Assembly (NCBI RefSeq): GCF_004791025.1
Contig: NZ_SRUO01000012.1
Span: 62,001 to 126,000 of the forward strand
Direction: 5' to 3'
DNA length: 64,000 nt
DNA from: Mesorhizobium sp. M4B.F.Ca.ET.203.01.1.1
GTDB taxonomy: Bacteria > Pseudomonadota > Alphaproteobacteria > Rhizobiales > Rhizobiaceae
Part shown: in pieces, positions 8,766-17,574 of the stretch
Position numbering within the stretch: position 1 is the stretch's first letter
How the letters are laid out: the number at the start of each line of letters is the position of its first letter
Position numbers and translations under genes: made by a program
The notes under the pieces: generated by a model
Told to the model about the DNA's origin: nothing
Database searches by the model: none
Seen by the model: only the letters and a program-made list of their open reading frames with translations

Positions 8766-10120
8766 CAATTCCCCGCCTGTTGCTGCGGCAGGAGATAGCC
8801 TGTCGTCGAATGGTCGAGCACCAGATAACGGGCGGCGACCGCCTTGACCTCGTCGGCGGTGACCTTGCGGATGCGATCCGGCCATTCGAGCACGTCCTGC
8901 ACATTGCCGCCGGTGGCCAGTGTCGAGCCATACATGTTGGCCATGTCGTCCTGCTTGTCGCGGGCGAAGATCATCGAGCGGACATAGCGCTGCTTGGCCT
9001 TCTCCAGCTCGTCATCGGTGACGCCGTCCCTGGCGATGCGGGCGACCTCGGCGTCGACCGCCGCCTCGACATCGCCGAGCTTGGCGTCGCCGCGCGGTGC
9101 GCCGTAGATGGTGAAGTTGGTGGCGTCGAGCATGGTGCCCTGGAAGTAGGCGCCGGCCTCCGCCGCGACGCCCTGCTTCACGACCAGCTGCTGGTAGAGC
9201 CGGCTGCGGTTGCCGCCGCCGAGGATTTCGGCGAGCAGGTCGAGCGCCTCGGCCTCGCCCGGCCGGGCCGTGTGATAGGACGGCACCACCCATTGCGTCG
9301 AGAAGGTCGGCACCGAAACGCGCGCGTCGGACAGCGTCACCGAGCGTTTGGTGTTCTGCTCGGGCTCGACTGGGCGGATGCGCGGCGGCAGGTCCGGCCC
9401 GCGCGCGACCTTGCCGTAGGTCTTCTCTGCCAGCGCCTTCACCGTGTCGGGCTCGACATCGCCAGCCACCACCAGCACGGCGTTGTTCGGCCGGTAATAC
9501 TTGTCGTAGAAAGCGGTCGCGTCGGTGCGGTTCAGCTGTTCCATCTCCTGCATCCAGCCGATGACCGGAATGCGGTAGGGCTGGTTCTGCCACAGCGTGG
9601 CGTCGACCTCCTCCTCCAGCAGCGCCTGCGGGCTGCTGTCGATGCGCGAACGGCGCTCCTCCAGGATGACGTCGCGCTCGGTCTTGATGACGTCGTCGGT
9701 GAGGATGAGGTTGCGCATGCGGTCGGCCTCGAAGGCCATCATCTCGCCCAGCGCCGATGGCGCCACCGTCTCGTGGAAGGCGGTATAGTCGTAGGAGGTG
9801 AAGGCGTTGTTGGAGCCGCCGATCTCCGCGACGGCGCTGTCGAACTCGCCGGCGGCGTGGTTGGTCGTCGCCTTGAACATCAGGTGCTCGAAGAAATGCG
9901 CGATGCCGGATTTGCCGGCCGGCTCATCGGCGCTGCCGATCTTGTACCACACCATGTGGGTAACGATCGGGGCGCGATGATCGGGGATGACCACCACCTC
10001 CATGCCGTTGTCGAGCAGGAAATCCGTCACCTTGCCGTCGTCGCCGGCGAGCGCCGGGCCGGTGAGCGCAAGCGCCGAGGTAAGGAGCGCCGCGCGCAGC
10101 CGTCTGGTGCAAGATGTCAT
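8765..10120 (-). CDS. M16 family zinc metallopeptidase, catalytic subunit
   Basis: This 451-residue exported peptidase has an N-terminal signal peptide (CTRRLRAALLTSALALTGPALA). The inverted zinc motif HFFEH lies in GIAHFFEHLMFK near residue 66, with the downstream family motifs NAFTSYDYTAF and ERDVILEERR. It belongs to the processing-peptidase/PqqL-like M16 group, which cleave unfolded peptides in a clamshell chamber, and probably acts in the periplasm. The ATG at 10120 is chosen because GGAGCG lies eight bases upstream and the signal peptide follows directly; a TTG at 10174 would extend it by 18 residues. Its stop overlaps the start of the partner lacking HxxEH. The pair and the patatin gene form one operon. 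Confidence 0.92.
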   Translation of the reverse strand: MTSCTRRLRAALLTSALALTGPALAGDDGKVTDFLLDNGMEVVVIPDHRAPIVTHMVWYKIGSADEPAGKSGIAHFFEHLMFKATTNHAAGEFDSAVAEIGGSNNAFTSYDYTAFHETVAPSALGEMMAFEADRMRNLILTDDVIKTERDVILEERRSRIDSSPQALLEEEVDATLWQNQPYRIPVIGWMQEMEQLNRTDATAFYDKYYRPNNAVLVVAGDVEPDTVKALAEKTYGKVARGPDLPPRIRPVEPEQNTKRSVTLSDARVSVPTFSTQWVVPSYHTARPGEAEALDLLAEILGGGNRSRLYQQLVVKQGVAAEAGAYFQGTMLDATNFTIYGAPRGDAKLGDVEAAVDAEVARIARDGVTDDELEKAKQRYVRSMIFARDKQDDMANMYGSTLATGGNVQDVLEWPDRIRKVTADEVKAVAARYLVLDHSTTGYLLPQQQAGN

Positions 10121-10210
10121 TAAACGCTCCGGTTTCGGTTGCGCGACGATAGGCAAGGTTGCTGGTCGAGGCAAAGTGAATTGTTCGTCATTTTCGAGGC
10201 GGCGCTTCTT

Positions 10211-10231
10211 CCTTCTCCACTTGTGGGAGAG
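10211..10231. repeat. Partial copy of the RIME-like repeat arm
   Basis: CCTTCTCCACTTGTGGGAGA matches one 23-bp arm of the element at 8587-8729 with one substitution and is followed by a short degraded flank. It lies in the gap between rsmD and the catalytic M16 gene and appears to be a half element. Confidence 0.6.
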
Positions 10232-10240
10232 GAGAGCTGC

Positions 10241-10795
10241 TCACCCCGCCTCGATGAACCGGATCACCGTCTCGCCATAACCGCGCTCGTCGACCACCGC
10301 GAATCCCTCCCCGGCGTCGAACGGCGCGGAGGCCGCTTCCTCGACGACGCAGAGCGCGCCGGGCAGCAGCCAGCCGCCTTGCCTGGCGGAACGCAGCGCA
10401 CGCTCGCCAAGACCCTTGCCATAGGGCGGATCGGCGAAGACGAGGCCGAAAGCGGCCAGCGTGCCGGCATCGCCGAGCCCAGTGGCGTCGCGGCGGAAGA
10501 TCTTGGTGCGGCCGGTCAGTCCGAAGGCCTCGACATTCTCGCGGATCAGGCCGCGTCCCTCGGCCGATTCCTCGATGAAGACGCCGTAGGAAGCGCCCCG
10601 CGACAGCGCTTCCAGACCGAGCGCGCCGGTGCCGGCGAACAGGTCGAGCACGCGCGCGCCATCGAGCTTGTCGGCGAAGCGATGCGCCAGCACGTTGAAC
10701 AGCGCCTCGCGCGTGCGGTCGGTGGTCGGGCGGATGGCATTGCCGCGCGGCGTCGCCAGCGGACGCCCGCGGAACTCACCGCCGACGATTCTCAT
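10241..10795 (-). CDS. rsmD: 16S rRNA (guanine(966)-N(2))-methyltransferase RsmD
   Basis: This 184-residue SAM-dependent enzyme methylates G966 of 16S rRNA. It starts with the family signature MRIVGGEFRGRPLATP followed by IRPTTDRTREALFNVL. The SAM-binding motif is VLDLFAGTGALGLEALSRGA, and the catalytic motif is DPPYGKG near residue 130. Length is typical (about 180-200). The ATG at 10795 is chosen because homology begins there, although the frame is open much further upstream. It follows the pseudouridine synthase stop by 13 bases on the same strand, a conserved order in Rhizobiales. Confidence 0.95.
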   Translation of the reverse strand: MRIVGGEFRGRPLATPRGNAIRPTTDRTREALFNVLAHRFADKLDGARVLDLFAGTGALGLEALSRGASYGVFIEESAEGRGLIRENVEAFGLTGRTKIFRRDATGLGDAGTLAAFGLVFADPPYGKGLGERALRSARQGGWLLPGALCVVEEAASAPFDAGEGFAVVDERGYGETVIRFIEAG

Positions 10796-10808
10796 TTCAG
10801 TCCGGCCC

Positions 10809-12779
10809 TCATCTGGTCCTGGGACCCTTCGGGCGCGGCCGGTCGCCGCCATCCGGGCGCTCGCCACGCGGCTTGCCGTACGGCTTGGCGCCGCTTGGTT
10901 TGCCGGCAGCCTTGCCATAGGACGGCTTGAACGAAGCCTTGCGCGCCTTGGCTTCCGCCGCCTTTGCGGCATCGGCCTCCGCCCTGCCCTTGCCGATCGG
11001 CCGGGCACCCGGCGCCATCCAGACATTGGCCTTGCGCTGGCCGGGCGGCTCGATCGGCCGCTGCTCGCGCTCGGACTTCTTGCCGCCGAACCCCGCACGG
11101 GGCTTGTCGCCAAAACCACCGCGAGGTTTGTCGCCGAAACCGCCGCGCTCCGGCTTCGGACCGCGCTCGCCGAAGGCCCTGTCGGGCTTGGTCGAAAGCT
11201 TGCCCAGCGCCTCGTCGCGGCTGCCTTCGCGGCGCTTGCGGGCCTTGATCAGCCCGCCCTCGCCGATCGGCCGGCGATCGACGCCATCGCGCGGGAATTT
11301 TGGCCGTTCGGCCTCATCGCGTCGCGGTTCGGTGCGGCGCACCGGTTTGTTGGAAAAGGGCTTTTGGATCTCGGCGTCGAAATTGGCGCCGGATTCCTCG
11401 ACCAGGCGCTCGCCGAGCTGGTCGCGCAGCACGCGGCCCTTGATCTCCAGCACGTGGCCCTCCGGCAGGTCCTCGAGCTGGAATGGGCCGTAGGAAATAC
11501 GGATCAGCCGCGTCACGTCGAGGCCGAGCGCGCCAAGGATGTTCTTGACCTCGCGGTTCTTGCCTTCGCGCAGGCCGATCGTCAGCCAGGCATTGGTGCC
11601 CTGCTCCCGGTCGAGGCTGGCTTCGATCGCGCCATAAAAAACGCCGTCGACGGCGATGCCCTCGCGCAGGCCCGCGAGCGCGCTTTCCTCGACCTTGCCG
11701 TGCACGCGCACCCGGTAGCGCCTGAGCCAGCCGGTGGCCGGCAACTCGAGCACGCGCGACAGGCCGCCGTCATTGGTCAGCAGCAACAGCCCCTCGGTGT
11801 TGATGTCGAGGCGGCCGATGGTCATCAGCCGCGGCAGTTCCGCCGGCAGCACGTCGAAGACGGTCTTGCGGCCCTCGGGATCGCGGTTGGTGGTGACGAC
11901 GCCGGCCGGCTTGTGGAACAGGAACAGCCGCGTGCGCTCGATCTTGGGGATTTCCATGCCGTCGAGATGGATGATGTCATCTGGCATGACGTTGAAGGCC
12001 GGCGAGGACAGGACCTTGCCGTTGACCTTGACGCGGCCGGCGGCGATCAGTTCCTCGGCGTCGCGGCGCGAGGCAAGACCGGCGCGTGCGAGCCGCTTGG
12101 CGATGCGCTCGCCCGCTTCCTCGGCGGCCTCCGTGGGGCGCGGGCGCGGCTTGAAACCACCCTGCGGCCGGTCGCCGGCAAAATCGCGCTTGGGGCGATC
12201 GGCGAAATCCCGTTTCGGGCGATCGGCAAAGTCACGCTTCGGACGATCGGCAAAATCACGTTTAGGCCGGTCGAAACGCTTTTCGCCGCCCGCGCCCTCG
12301 GCCGCCATCGGCCGGTCGCCGCGCGGCGTATAAGGCTTGCGCTCACGATTCTCGAACGGCTTGCCGTCCGGACGCGGGCCCTTGCGGAACGGCTTGTCGC
12401 CGCCTGGCGCGCCCTGCTCTAGATCGCGCGGCTTGTAGGCGCGCTTGAAATCGCGCGGAGGCCGCTCCCCTTCGGCAGCCATCGGCCGGTCGCCGCGCGG
12501 CGCGTAGGGCTTGCGTGGCCCCTCGCGCTTCTCGAAGGGCTTGCCTTCGGGACGCTTGCCCTTGCTGAACGGCCGGTCGCCGCTCTTGAAATCGCGCTTT
12601 GGCCGCTCGCCTTCGGCAGCCATCGGCCGGTCGCCACGCGGCGCGTAAGGCTTCTTGGCGCCGAAGCCCGGCTTGCCGCCCTTGCCGGCGGCGCCATCGC
12701 GGCCGCGCGGCCCCGCGGCTTTCGGACCGCCCCTGACCGGCCCCTTCTTGGGCCGGAATTTCTTGTCGTTGTCGTCCAT
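10809..12779 (-). CDS. RsuA/RluB-family rRNA pseudouridine synthase with long repetitive tails
   Basis: The enzyme core has an S4 RNA-binding domain at about residues 222-270 (ERIAKRLARAGLASRRDAEE) and a pseudouridine synthase domain at about 285-470. The catalytic motif GRLDINTEGLLLLTNDG (Asp near 322) is intact. The family normally has about 240-300 residues; this one has 656. The extra N-terminal ~215 residues and C-terminal ~175 are Arg/Lys/Gly/Pro-rich, with repeats such as YAPRGDRPMAAEGERP, RPKRDFAD (four in tandem) and RGGFGDKP. These look like disordered RNA-binding tails. The ATG at 12779 is preceded by AAAGG. Modification of 23S or 16S rRNA is inferred from family. It is divergent from tadA and upstream of rsmD. 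Confidence 0.92.
   Translation of the reverse strand: MDDNDKKFRPKKGPVRGGPKAAGPRGRDGAAGKGGKPGFGAKKPYAPRGDRPMAAEGERPKRDFKSGDRPFSKGKRPEGKPFEKREGPRKPYAPRGDRPMAAEGERPPRDFKRAYKPRDLEQGAPGGDKPFRKGPRPDGKPFENRERKPYTPRGDRPMAAEGAGGEKRFDRPKRDFADRPKRDFADRPKRDFADRPKRDFAGDRPQGGFKPRPRPTEAAEEAGERIAKRLARAGLASRRDAEELIAAGRVKVNGKVLSSPAFNVMPDDIIHLDGMEIPKIERTRLFLFHKPAGVVTTNRDPEGRKTVFDVLPAELPRLMTIGRLDINTEGLLLLTNDGGLSRVLELPATGWLRRYRVRVHGKVEESALAGLREGIAVDGVFYGAIEASLDREQGTNAWLTIGLREGKNREVKNILGALGLDVTRLIRISYGPFQLEDLPEGHVLEIKGRVLRDQLGERLVEESGANFDAEIQKPFSNKPVRRTEPRRDEAERPKFPRDGVDRRPIGEGGLIKARKRREGSRDEALGKLSTKPDRAFGERGPKPERGGFGDKPRGGFGDKPRAGFGGKKSEREQRPIEPPGQRKANVWMAPGARPIGKGRAEADAAKAAEAKARKASFKPSYGKAAGKPSGAKPYGKPRGERPDGGDRPRPKGPRTR
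12172..12272 (-). repeat. Four tandem 24-bp coding repeats (RPKRDFAD)
   Basis: The 8-residue unit RPKRDFAD recurs four times in a row at a 24-base period within the N-terminal tail of the pseudouridine synthase. The copies differ only at scattered third positions, so the repeat count could vary by slippage between strains. Confidence 0.85.
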
Positions 12780-12799
12780 GTGGCCTTTGCCTGTTTGCG

Positions 12800-12902
12800 C
12801 TGCTACAGCGTGGCGCATCCGTTCGGGCGCGCAAAGGACGCTGTCGCACTTTGATGTGGCGCATGATCGTTGCCGAAAACCGAGTCCGATTTTCGAGGTT
12901 AG
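12800..12902. repeat. Rhizobial palindromic intergenic repeat (GCGCAAAGGACGCTGT type)
   Basis: The block contains GCGCAAAGGACGCTGTCGCA followed by a CATGATCGTT region, which I recognise as a repeat found in many Mesorhizobium intergenic regions. Internal inverted pairs are CTACAGCGT (12803) with ACGCTGTCG (12838), and CGAAAA (12874) with TTTTCG (about 12890). It lies in the divergent gap between the pseudouridine synthase and tadA, so it overlaps the likely promoters of both. Confidence 0.7.
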
Positions 12903-12948
12903 GCGCTAGATAACAGGATCGCTGTCGGGTGGCGAGGAGATAATCGGA

Positions 12949-12963
12949 ATGGAAAGCGCGTGA
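12949..12963 (+). other. Four-codon leader ORF overlapping the tadA start
   Basis: GAGGAG at 12934-12939 is followed nine bases later by ATG-GAA-AGC-GCG-TGA. The TGA overlaps the tadA GTG start by two bases. The strong Shine-Dalgarno belongs to this mini-ORF, which may feed ribosomes into tadA by termination-reinitiation. It may equally be chance. Confidence 0.35.
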
Positions 12964-13412
12964 AGCGGCCGGATTTCATGGCATTGGCACTGGCGGAGGC
13001 CGAGGCGGCGGCGCGGCGCGGCGAAGTGCCGGTCGGCGCCGTCATCGCCAGCGGCGGCACGGTCGTCGCCAAGGCCGGCAACCGCACCCGCGAGCTTGCC
13101 GATCCGACGGCGCATGCGGAGATGCTGGCGATCCGCCAGGCTTGCGAAAAGCTCGCCAGCGAGCGGCTTACCGGCCACGATCTCTATGTCACGCTGGAGC
13201 CTTGCGCCATGTGCGCCGGCGCCATCTCGTTCGCGCGACTGCGCCGGCTCTATTTCGGCGCCGCCGACGAGAAGGGCGGCGCGGTGGTCAACGGCGTGCG
13301 CTTCTTCACCTCCGCCACCTGCCACCACACGCCGGACATCTATCCGGGCATGGGCGAGCGCGAGGCGTCCCTCATTCTCAAGGATTTTTTCCGGGAGCGG
13401 CGCGAGCCGTAG
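12960..13412 (+). CDS. tadA: tRNA-specific adenosine deaminase TadA
   Basis: This 150-residue zinc deaminase converts the wobble adenosine 34 of tRNA-Arg(ACG) to inosine and is usually essential. The catalytic HAE (TAHAEMLAIRQA, His and Glu near residues 50-52) and the zinc ligands PCAMC (TLEPCAMCAGAI near 80) are present. Length is normal (about 145-170). The start is a GTG at 12960 (KRPDFMALALAEAEAA). An in-frame ATG six codons later is a possible alternative, leaving the deaminase domain complete. It is divergent from the pseudouridine synthase, a conserved arrangement in this order. Confidence 0.95.
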   Translation: MKRPDFMALALAEAEAAARRGEVPVGAVIASGGTVVAKAGNRTRELADPTAHAEMLAIRQACEKLASERLTGHDLYVTLEPCAMCAGAISFARLRRLYFGAADEKGGAVVNGVRFFTSATCHHTPDIYPGMGEREASLILKDFFRERREP

Positions 13413-13448
13413 AAATCGGCCTAAGCCAAGAAGCCCAGGGCCGAAACC

Positions 13449-14123
13449 TTACCACCAGTCGAACCAGCCGCCACTCTTGCTCTTGGCGGCCGCCTCCTTC
13501 TTGAGGCGGCGTTCCTTCTTGTACTCGTCCTCGCCAAGCTCGCCCTGCGGCGCGGCGTCGGAGGCGACGCGATAGGCCAGCGGCGGCTCGCTCAGATATT
13601 TGCGGGTGTTGGGGTCGCCCTGCTTGCCCTCTGCCATGCGGCGCTGGATCTCGGCGGCGCGGCCCTTGTCCGAATCCGCCGGCGTCCAGCGCGGCGGGTG
13701 GCTCGAGGCCGAATCCGCCATCGCCTTCTTCACCGCCGCCGGATCGGTCTGCACGTCGTCGACGATCTGCGACTGGTAGGCCGGATCGTCCTGGTGGGCG
13801 GTGGCGTCAGCGCGAAGTCGGGCGCGGCGCTGCTCGGGCGATTCGGGCCAATCGGCGCTCGCCGTCTCGATGCTCTCCTGCGGCGGCGGCAGGTTTCCCT
13901 TCTGCCCCGGCGCCGGCTTCACCAGATCGGGGCGCGGCTTGTAGTCGATCTGTTCCTTGCGCTTCGGCGTGATCGAAAAGGCACTGGAGAGATCGTCGGC
14001 GAGCTGTGTGGCGGCCGGCTTGTCGGTGCCGTAGGTGGGCGAGCCCATGCAGCCGGACAGCGCAAGCCCCGATACGACGAGCGGCGCCAGCAGCGCGACG
14101 CGCGCATATGTTCTCTCGGTCAT
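13449..14123 (-). CDS. Conserved hypothetical lipoprotein
   Basis: This 224-residue protein starts with a lipoprotein signal (RTYARVALLAPLVVSGLALSGC) whose lipobox LSGC would place the lipidated Cys near residue 24. The rest is hydrophilic, rich in Pro, Ala, Lys and Asp, with no recognised domain. The C-terminus is lysine-rich and ends GGWFDWW. It follows ileS on the same strand after a palindromic repeat, and its stop faces tadA. Function unknown; the signal supports an envelope location only. Confidence 0.75.
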   Translation of the reverse strand: MTERTYARVALLAPLVVSGLALSGCMGSPTYGTDKPAATQLADDLSSAFSITPKRKEQIDYKPRPDLVKPAPGQKGNLPPPQESIETASADWPESPEQRRARLRADATAHQDDPAYQSQIVDDVQTDPAAVKKAMADSASSHPPRWTPADSDKGRAAEIQRRMAEGKQGDPNTRKYLSEPPLAYRVASDAAPQGELGEDEYKKERRLKKEAAAKSKSGGWFDWW

Positions 14124-14321
14124 GCCAAAAAGTCCCACAATAAACAGCCTCTCGATCGCCACCGGCCAGAGGCGCGGTCCCCATCGGCCAAGCACTTGCG
14201 ACGGAATTCCGGCGAGAATTTGTCGTCCGGAGTTTCGCGTGTTTACCTCAACCACCCGCTAAGGGCAACGCGCGGGCGGCAATCCGCCGCCCGGCGTGGC
14301 ATTTGTGCACTCATTTTGGTG

Positions 14322-14372
14322 ATGCATGTCGTTATCCCAAACCGCTTCACACTTTTGGGCGACATGCACTAG
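14322..14372. repeat. Rhizobial palindromic repeat next to the ileS stop
   Basis: Nested inverted pairs GCATGTCG / CGACATGC and CCCAAA / TTTGGG surround CCGCTTCACAC, a structure I recognise from many rhizobial intergenic regions. It touches the ileS stop codon, so as RNA it would form a stable stem-loop immediately after ileS and may act as its terminator or 3' stabiliser. Confidence 0.75.
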
Positions 14373-17344
14373 AGCCGCCCGAGCGCCTTGAGTTCGCGCA
14401 GTACATCGGCATCGCGGGCCGAGACGTCCGGAAATTCCGGATCTTCGCCGACATCAGCGGTGTAGCGCCAGGAGCGCGCGCATTTCACCAGGCCACGGTC
14501 TTCGGCCTTCTCGACGACCACCGCGACACCCCTGACCTCGTCCAGCGTGAAGGCGCCGTCTGGCGTCTTGCCGTGGGCGATGACCAGATCGCTGGTGATC
14601 GCCATCTCGGCCATGTCGACATCCGATATCGCCGCTTCAAGCGCGGCATCGTCGATCGTGACGACCGGCACCGCCTCCAGCGACGAGCCGATGACCTTCT
14701 GGGCGCGGGCGATCTCGAGCGCGCCGGTGACGACGCGGCGCACCTGCCTGACCTTGCGCCACTTCTCCGCCAGCGCCTCGTTCCTCCAATCCGCCGGGAT
14801 TTGCGGGAACTGGTCGAGATGGACCGAGACGGCGTCGGGGTGACGATCGAGCCAGGCCTCCTCCATGGTGAAGGGCAGCATCGGCGACAGCCATTTGACC
14901 AGGCAGTCGAACAGATGGCGCACCACCTGCACGGCGGCCTTGCGCCGGACGCTGGAGGGCGCGTCGCAGTAGAGCGCGTCCTTGCGGATGTCGAAATAGA
15001 AGGCCGACAGCTCGACCACCATGAAGTCGACGAGCGCGCGGGTGATGCGCTTGAACTCGAAGGCGTCGTAGCCCTGGCGCACCAATTCGTCGAGCTCTGA
15101 CAGCCGGTGCAGCATCAGCCGCTCCAGTTCCGGCATCTTGTCCAGCGCCACCTCCTCGCCATCGTCATGGGCAAGCGTGCCCAGCATCCAGCGGATGGTG
15201 TTCCTCAGCTTGCGGTAGGCGTCGATGTTGGTCTGCAGCACGTTCTTGCCGAGCCGCTGGTCTTCCCAGTAATCGGTCGTCACCACCCAGAGCCGCAGAA
15301 TGTCGGCACCCGACTGCTTGATGACGTCCTGCGGCACCACGGTGTTGCCGAGCGACTTCGACATTTTCCGTCCCTCTTCGTCCATGGTGAAGCCATGGGT
15401 GACGACGGTGTCGTAGGGCGCCCTGCCCCGGGTGGCGCAGCTTTCGAGCAGCGAGGAGTGGAACCAGCCGCGATGCTGGTCGGAGCCTTCGAGATAGACG
15501 TCGGCCGGCCATTTCAGGTCCGGACGGTCCTCCAGCGTGAAGACATGCGTCGAGCCCGAATCGAACCAGACATCGAGGATGTCCATCACCTGATGCCATT
15601 TCGCGGCATCGTGATTGCCGAGGAAGCGCTCCTTGGCGCCGGGCGCGAACCAGGCGTCGGCGCCCTCGGCCTCGAAGGCCTCCATGATGCGCTGGTTGAC
15701 CGCTTCGTCCTTCAGCACGTTGCCGTCCACGTCGGCGAAGACGGCGATCGGCACGCCCCAGGCGCGCTGGCGCGACAGCACCCAGTCGGGACGCTCCTCG
15801 ATCATGGCGCGGATGCGGTTCTGGCCGGCGGCTGGCACGAAGCGGGTGTCGTCGATCGCCTTCAGCGCGCGGCTGCGCAACGTCGTGCCGTCGCCGAGGT
15901 CCTTGTCCATATAGACGAACCATTGCGGCGTGTTGCGGAAGATGATCGGCTTCTTGGAACGCCAGGAGTGCGGATAGGAATGCTTCAGGCGGCCGCGCGC
16001 GAACAGCGCATTGCGCTTGATCAGTTCCTCGATGACCGCCTGGTTGGCGTTGCCCTTCTTGCCATTGTCGTCGATGACGCGCGCGGCTCCACCCTCGCGG
16101 TCCGGGCCGAAGCCCGGCGCGTCCTTGGTGAAGAAGCCGGCATCGTCGACCGGGAACGGGATCGCGGTGTCGACGCCGCGCTTGAGCAGTTCCGCCACAG
16201 CGTCCATCCAGGCGTCGAAGTCCTCGCGGCCGTGGCTGGGCGCGGTGTGCACGAAGCCGGTGCCGGCATCGTCGGTGACATGCTCGCCGGCGATCATCGG
16301 CACCGGGAATTGGTAGCCGTCGGCCAGCCCCCTGAACGGATGCGACAGCGTCAGGCTTGCAAGCTGTTCGGCCGAAACATCGTGAAGGCGGTTCAAGGTG
16401 ACCTTGGCCTTGGCCGAGGCATCCTCGGCAAGGGCGTCGGCGAAGATCAGCTTCTCGCCGGGCTGCGGGCCGAACGCGTTCTCGGCCGCCGTCACCTCGT
16501 AAAGCCCGTAGGCGACGCGCGGCGAATAGCTGACGGCACGGTTGCCGGGCAGCGTCCAGGGCGTCGTCGTCCAGATGACGACATGGGCCTCGATGAGGTC
16601 GAGCGAGGATTCCGACAGCACTGCCGCCTGCGCGTCATCGGCGCCGGCGACCGGGCGCGCCAAGCTCGCCACCGGGAATTTCACCCAGATCGTGTCGCTC
16701 TCATAGTCCTGGTACTCCACCTCGGCCTCGGCAAGCGCGGTGCGCTCGACGACGCTCCACATGACCGGCTTCGAGCCGCGGTAGAGCTGGCCCGACATGG
16801 CGAATTTCAACAGCTCGCCGGCGATGCGCGCCTCGGCGTGATAAGCCATCGTCGTATAGGGGTTGTCGAAATCGCCGACGACGCCGAGCCGCTGGAACTC
16901 TGAGCCCTGCAACTTGATCCAGTGCGCGGCGAAGTCGCGGCATTCCTTGCGGAACTCGTTGACCGGCACCTCGTCCTTGTTCTTGCCCTTGGCGCGGTAC
17001 TGCTCCTCGATCTTCCACTCGATCGGCAGGCCGTGGCAGTCCCAGCCCGGCACGTAGTTGGCGTCGTAGCCGCGCATCTGGAAGGAGCGGTTGATGACGT
17101 CCTTGAGCACCTTGTTCAGCGCATGGCCGATATGGATGTTGCCATTGGCGTAGGGCGGGCCGTCATGCAGCACGAATTTCTCGCGCCCGGCGGCCTCCTC
17201 GCGCAGCTTGCGGTAGAGGTCCATGTCCTGCCAGCGCTTGACCAGCGCCGGCTCCTTTTCCGGCAAGCCGGCCCGCATCGGGAAATCCGTCTGCGGCAAA
17301 TAGAGCGTTTTGGAATAGTCGATCGTTTCAGCGGTATCGGTCAT
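14369..17344 (-). CDS. ileS: Isoleucyl-tRNA synthetase
   Basis: This 991-residue class I synthetase charges tRNA-Ile. The HIGH motif is in YANGNIHIGHALNK near residue 70 and KMSKS in EEGRKMSKSLGNT near 658. The editing domain contains WTTTPWTLPGNRA. The C-terminal anticodon-binding region is present and the length is normal for the bacterial enzyme, but the usual C-terminal zinc-binding cysteine cluster is not evident, as in many alphaproteobacterial IleS. The ATG at 17344 (TDTAETIDYSKTLYLP) is chosen over an upstream non-ATG extension. In many proteobacteria ileS lies next to ribF; here ribF is some 13 kb away. Confidence 0.97.
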   Translation of the reverse strand: MTDTAETIDYSKTLYLPQTDFPMRAGLPEKEPALVKRWQDMDLYRKLREEAAGREKFVLHDGPPYANGNIHIGHALNKVLKDVINRSFQMRGYDANYVPGWDCHGLPIEWKIEEQYRAKGKNKDEVPVNEFRKECRDFAAHWIKLQGSEFQRLGVVGDFDNPYTTMAYHAEARIAGELLKFAMSGQLYRGSKPVMWSVVERTALAEAEVEYQDYESDTIWVKFPVASLARPVAGADDAQAAVLSESSLDLIEAHVVIWTTTPWTLPGNRAVSYSPRVAYGLYEVTAAENAFGPQPGEKLIFADALAEDASAKAKVTLNRLHDVSAEQLASLTLSHPFRGLADGYQFPVPMIAGEHVTDDAGTGFVHTAPSHGREDFDAWMDAVAELLKRGVDTAIPFPVDDAGFFTKDAPGFGPDREGGAARVIDDNGKKGNANQAVIEELIKRNALFARGRLKHSYPHSWRSKKPIIFRNTPQWFVYMDKDLGDGTTLRSRALKAIDDTRFVPAAGQNRIRAMIEERPDWVLSRQRAWGVPIAVFADVDGNVLKDEAVNQRIMEAFEAEGADAWFAPGAKERFLGNHDAAKWHQVMDILDVWFDSGSTHVFTLEDRPDLKWPADVYLEGSDQHRGWFHSSLLESCATRGRAPYDTVVTHGFTMDEEGRKMSKSLGNTVVPQDVIKQSGADILRLWVVTTDYWEDQRLGKNVLQTNIDAYRKLRNTIRWMLGTLAHDDGEEVALDKMPELERLMLHRLSELDELVRQGYDAFEFKRITRALVDFMVVELSAFYFDIRKDALYCDAPSSVRRKAAVQVVRHLFDCLVKWLSPMLPFTMEEAWLDRHPDAVSVHLDQFPQIPADWRNEALAEKWRKVRQVRRVVTGALEIARAQKVIGSSLEAVPVVTIDDAALEAAISDVDMAEMAITSDLVIAHGKTPDGAFTLDEVRGVAVVVEKAEDRGLVKCARSWRYTADVGEDPEFPDVSARDADVLRELKALGRL

Positions 17345-17574
17345 TGGTCTGCCATGTGCATTGCCCGGCGACAAACAGGCTCGGGCGTTGAACTATCATG
17401 TTCTGAAAAGCGCGAAGCGCGCGCGCAACAGTCCCGGCGGCTCCGGCGGCGCTCAGGCCACCCGGAACACCGGGCTCGTAATTCGTATCGCGATCGCAAA
17501 CAGGCGCGAAAAGCTCGTCATGGCCGGGCTTTTAGCGGATTAGTCAGCAGGAATAAAGCGCCGAGTTCAGGCGG

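Noticed and set aside
15107..16903. 598-residue plus-strand open frame
   Set aside because: Antisense to ileS, whose HIGH and KMSKS motifs are intact.
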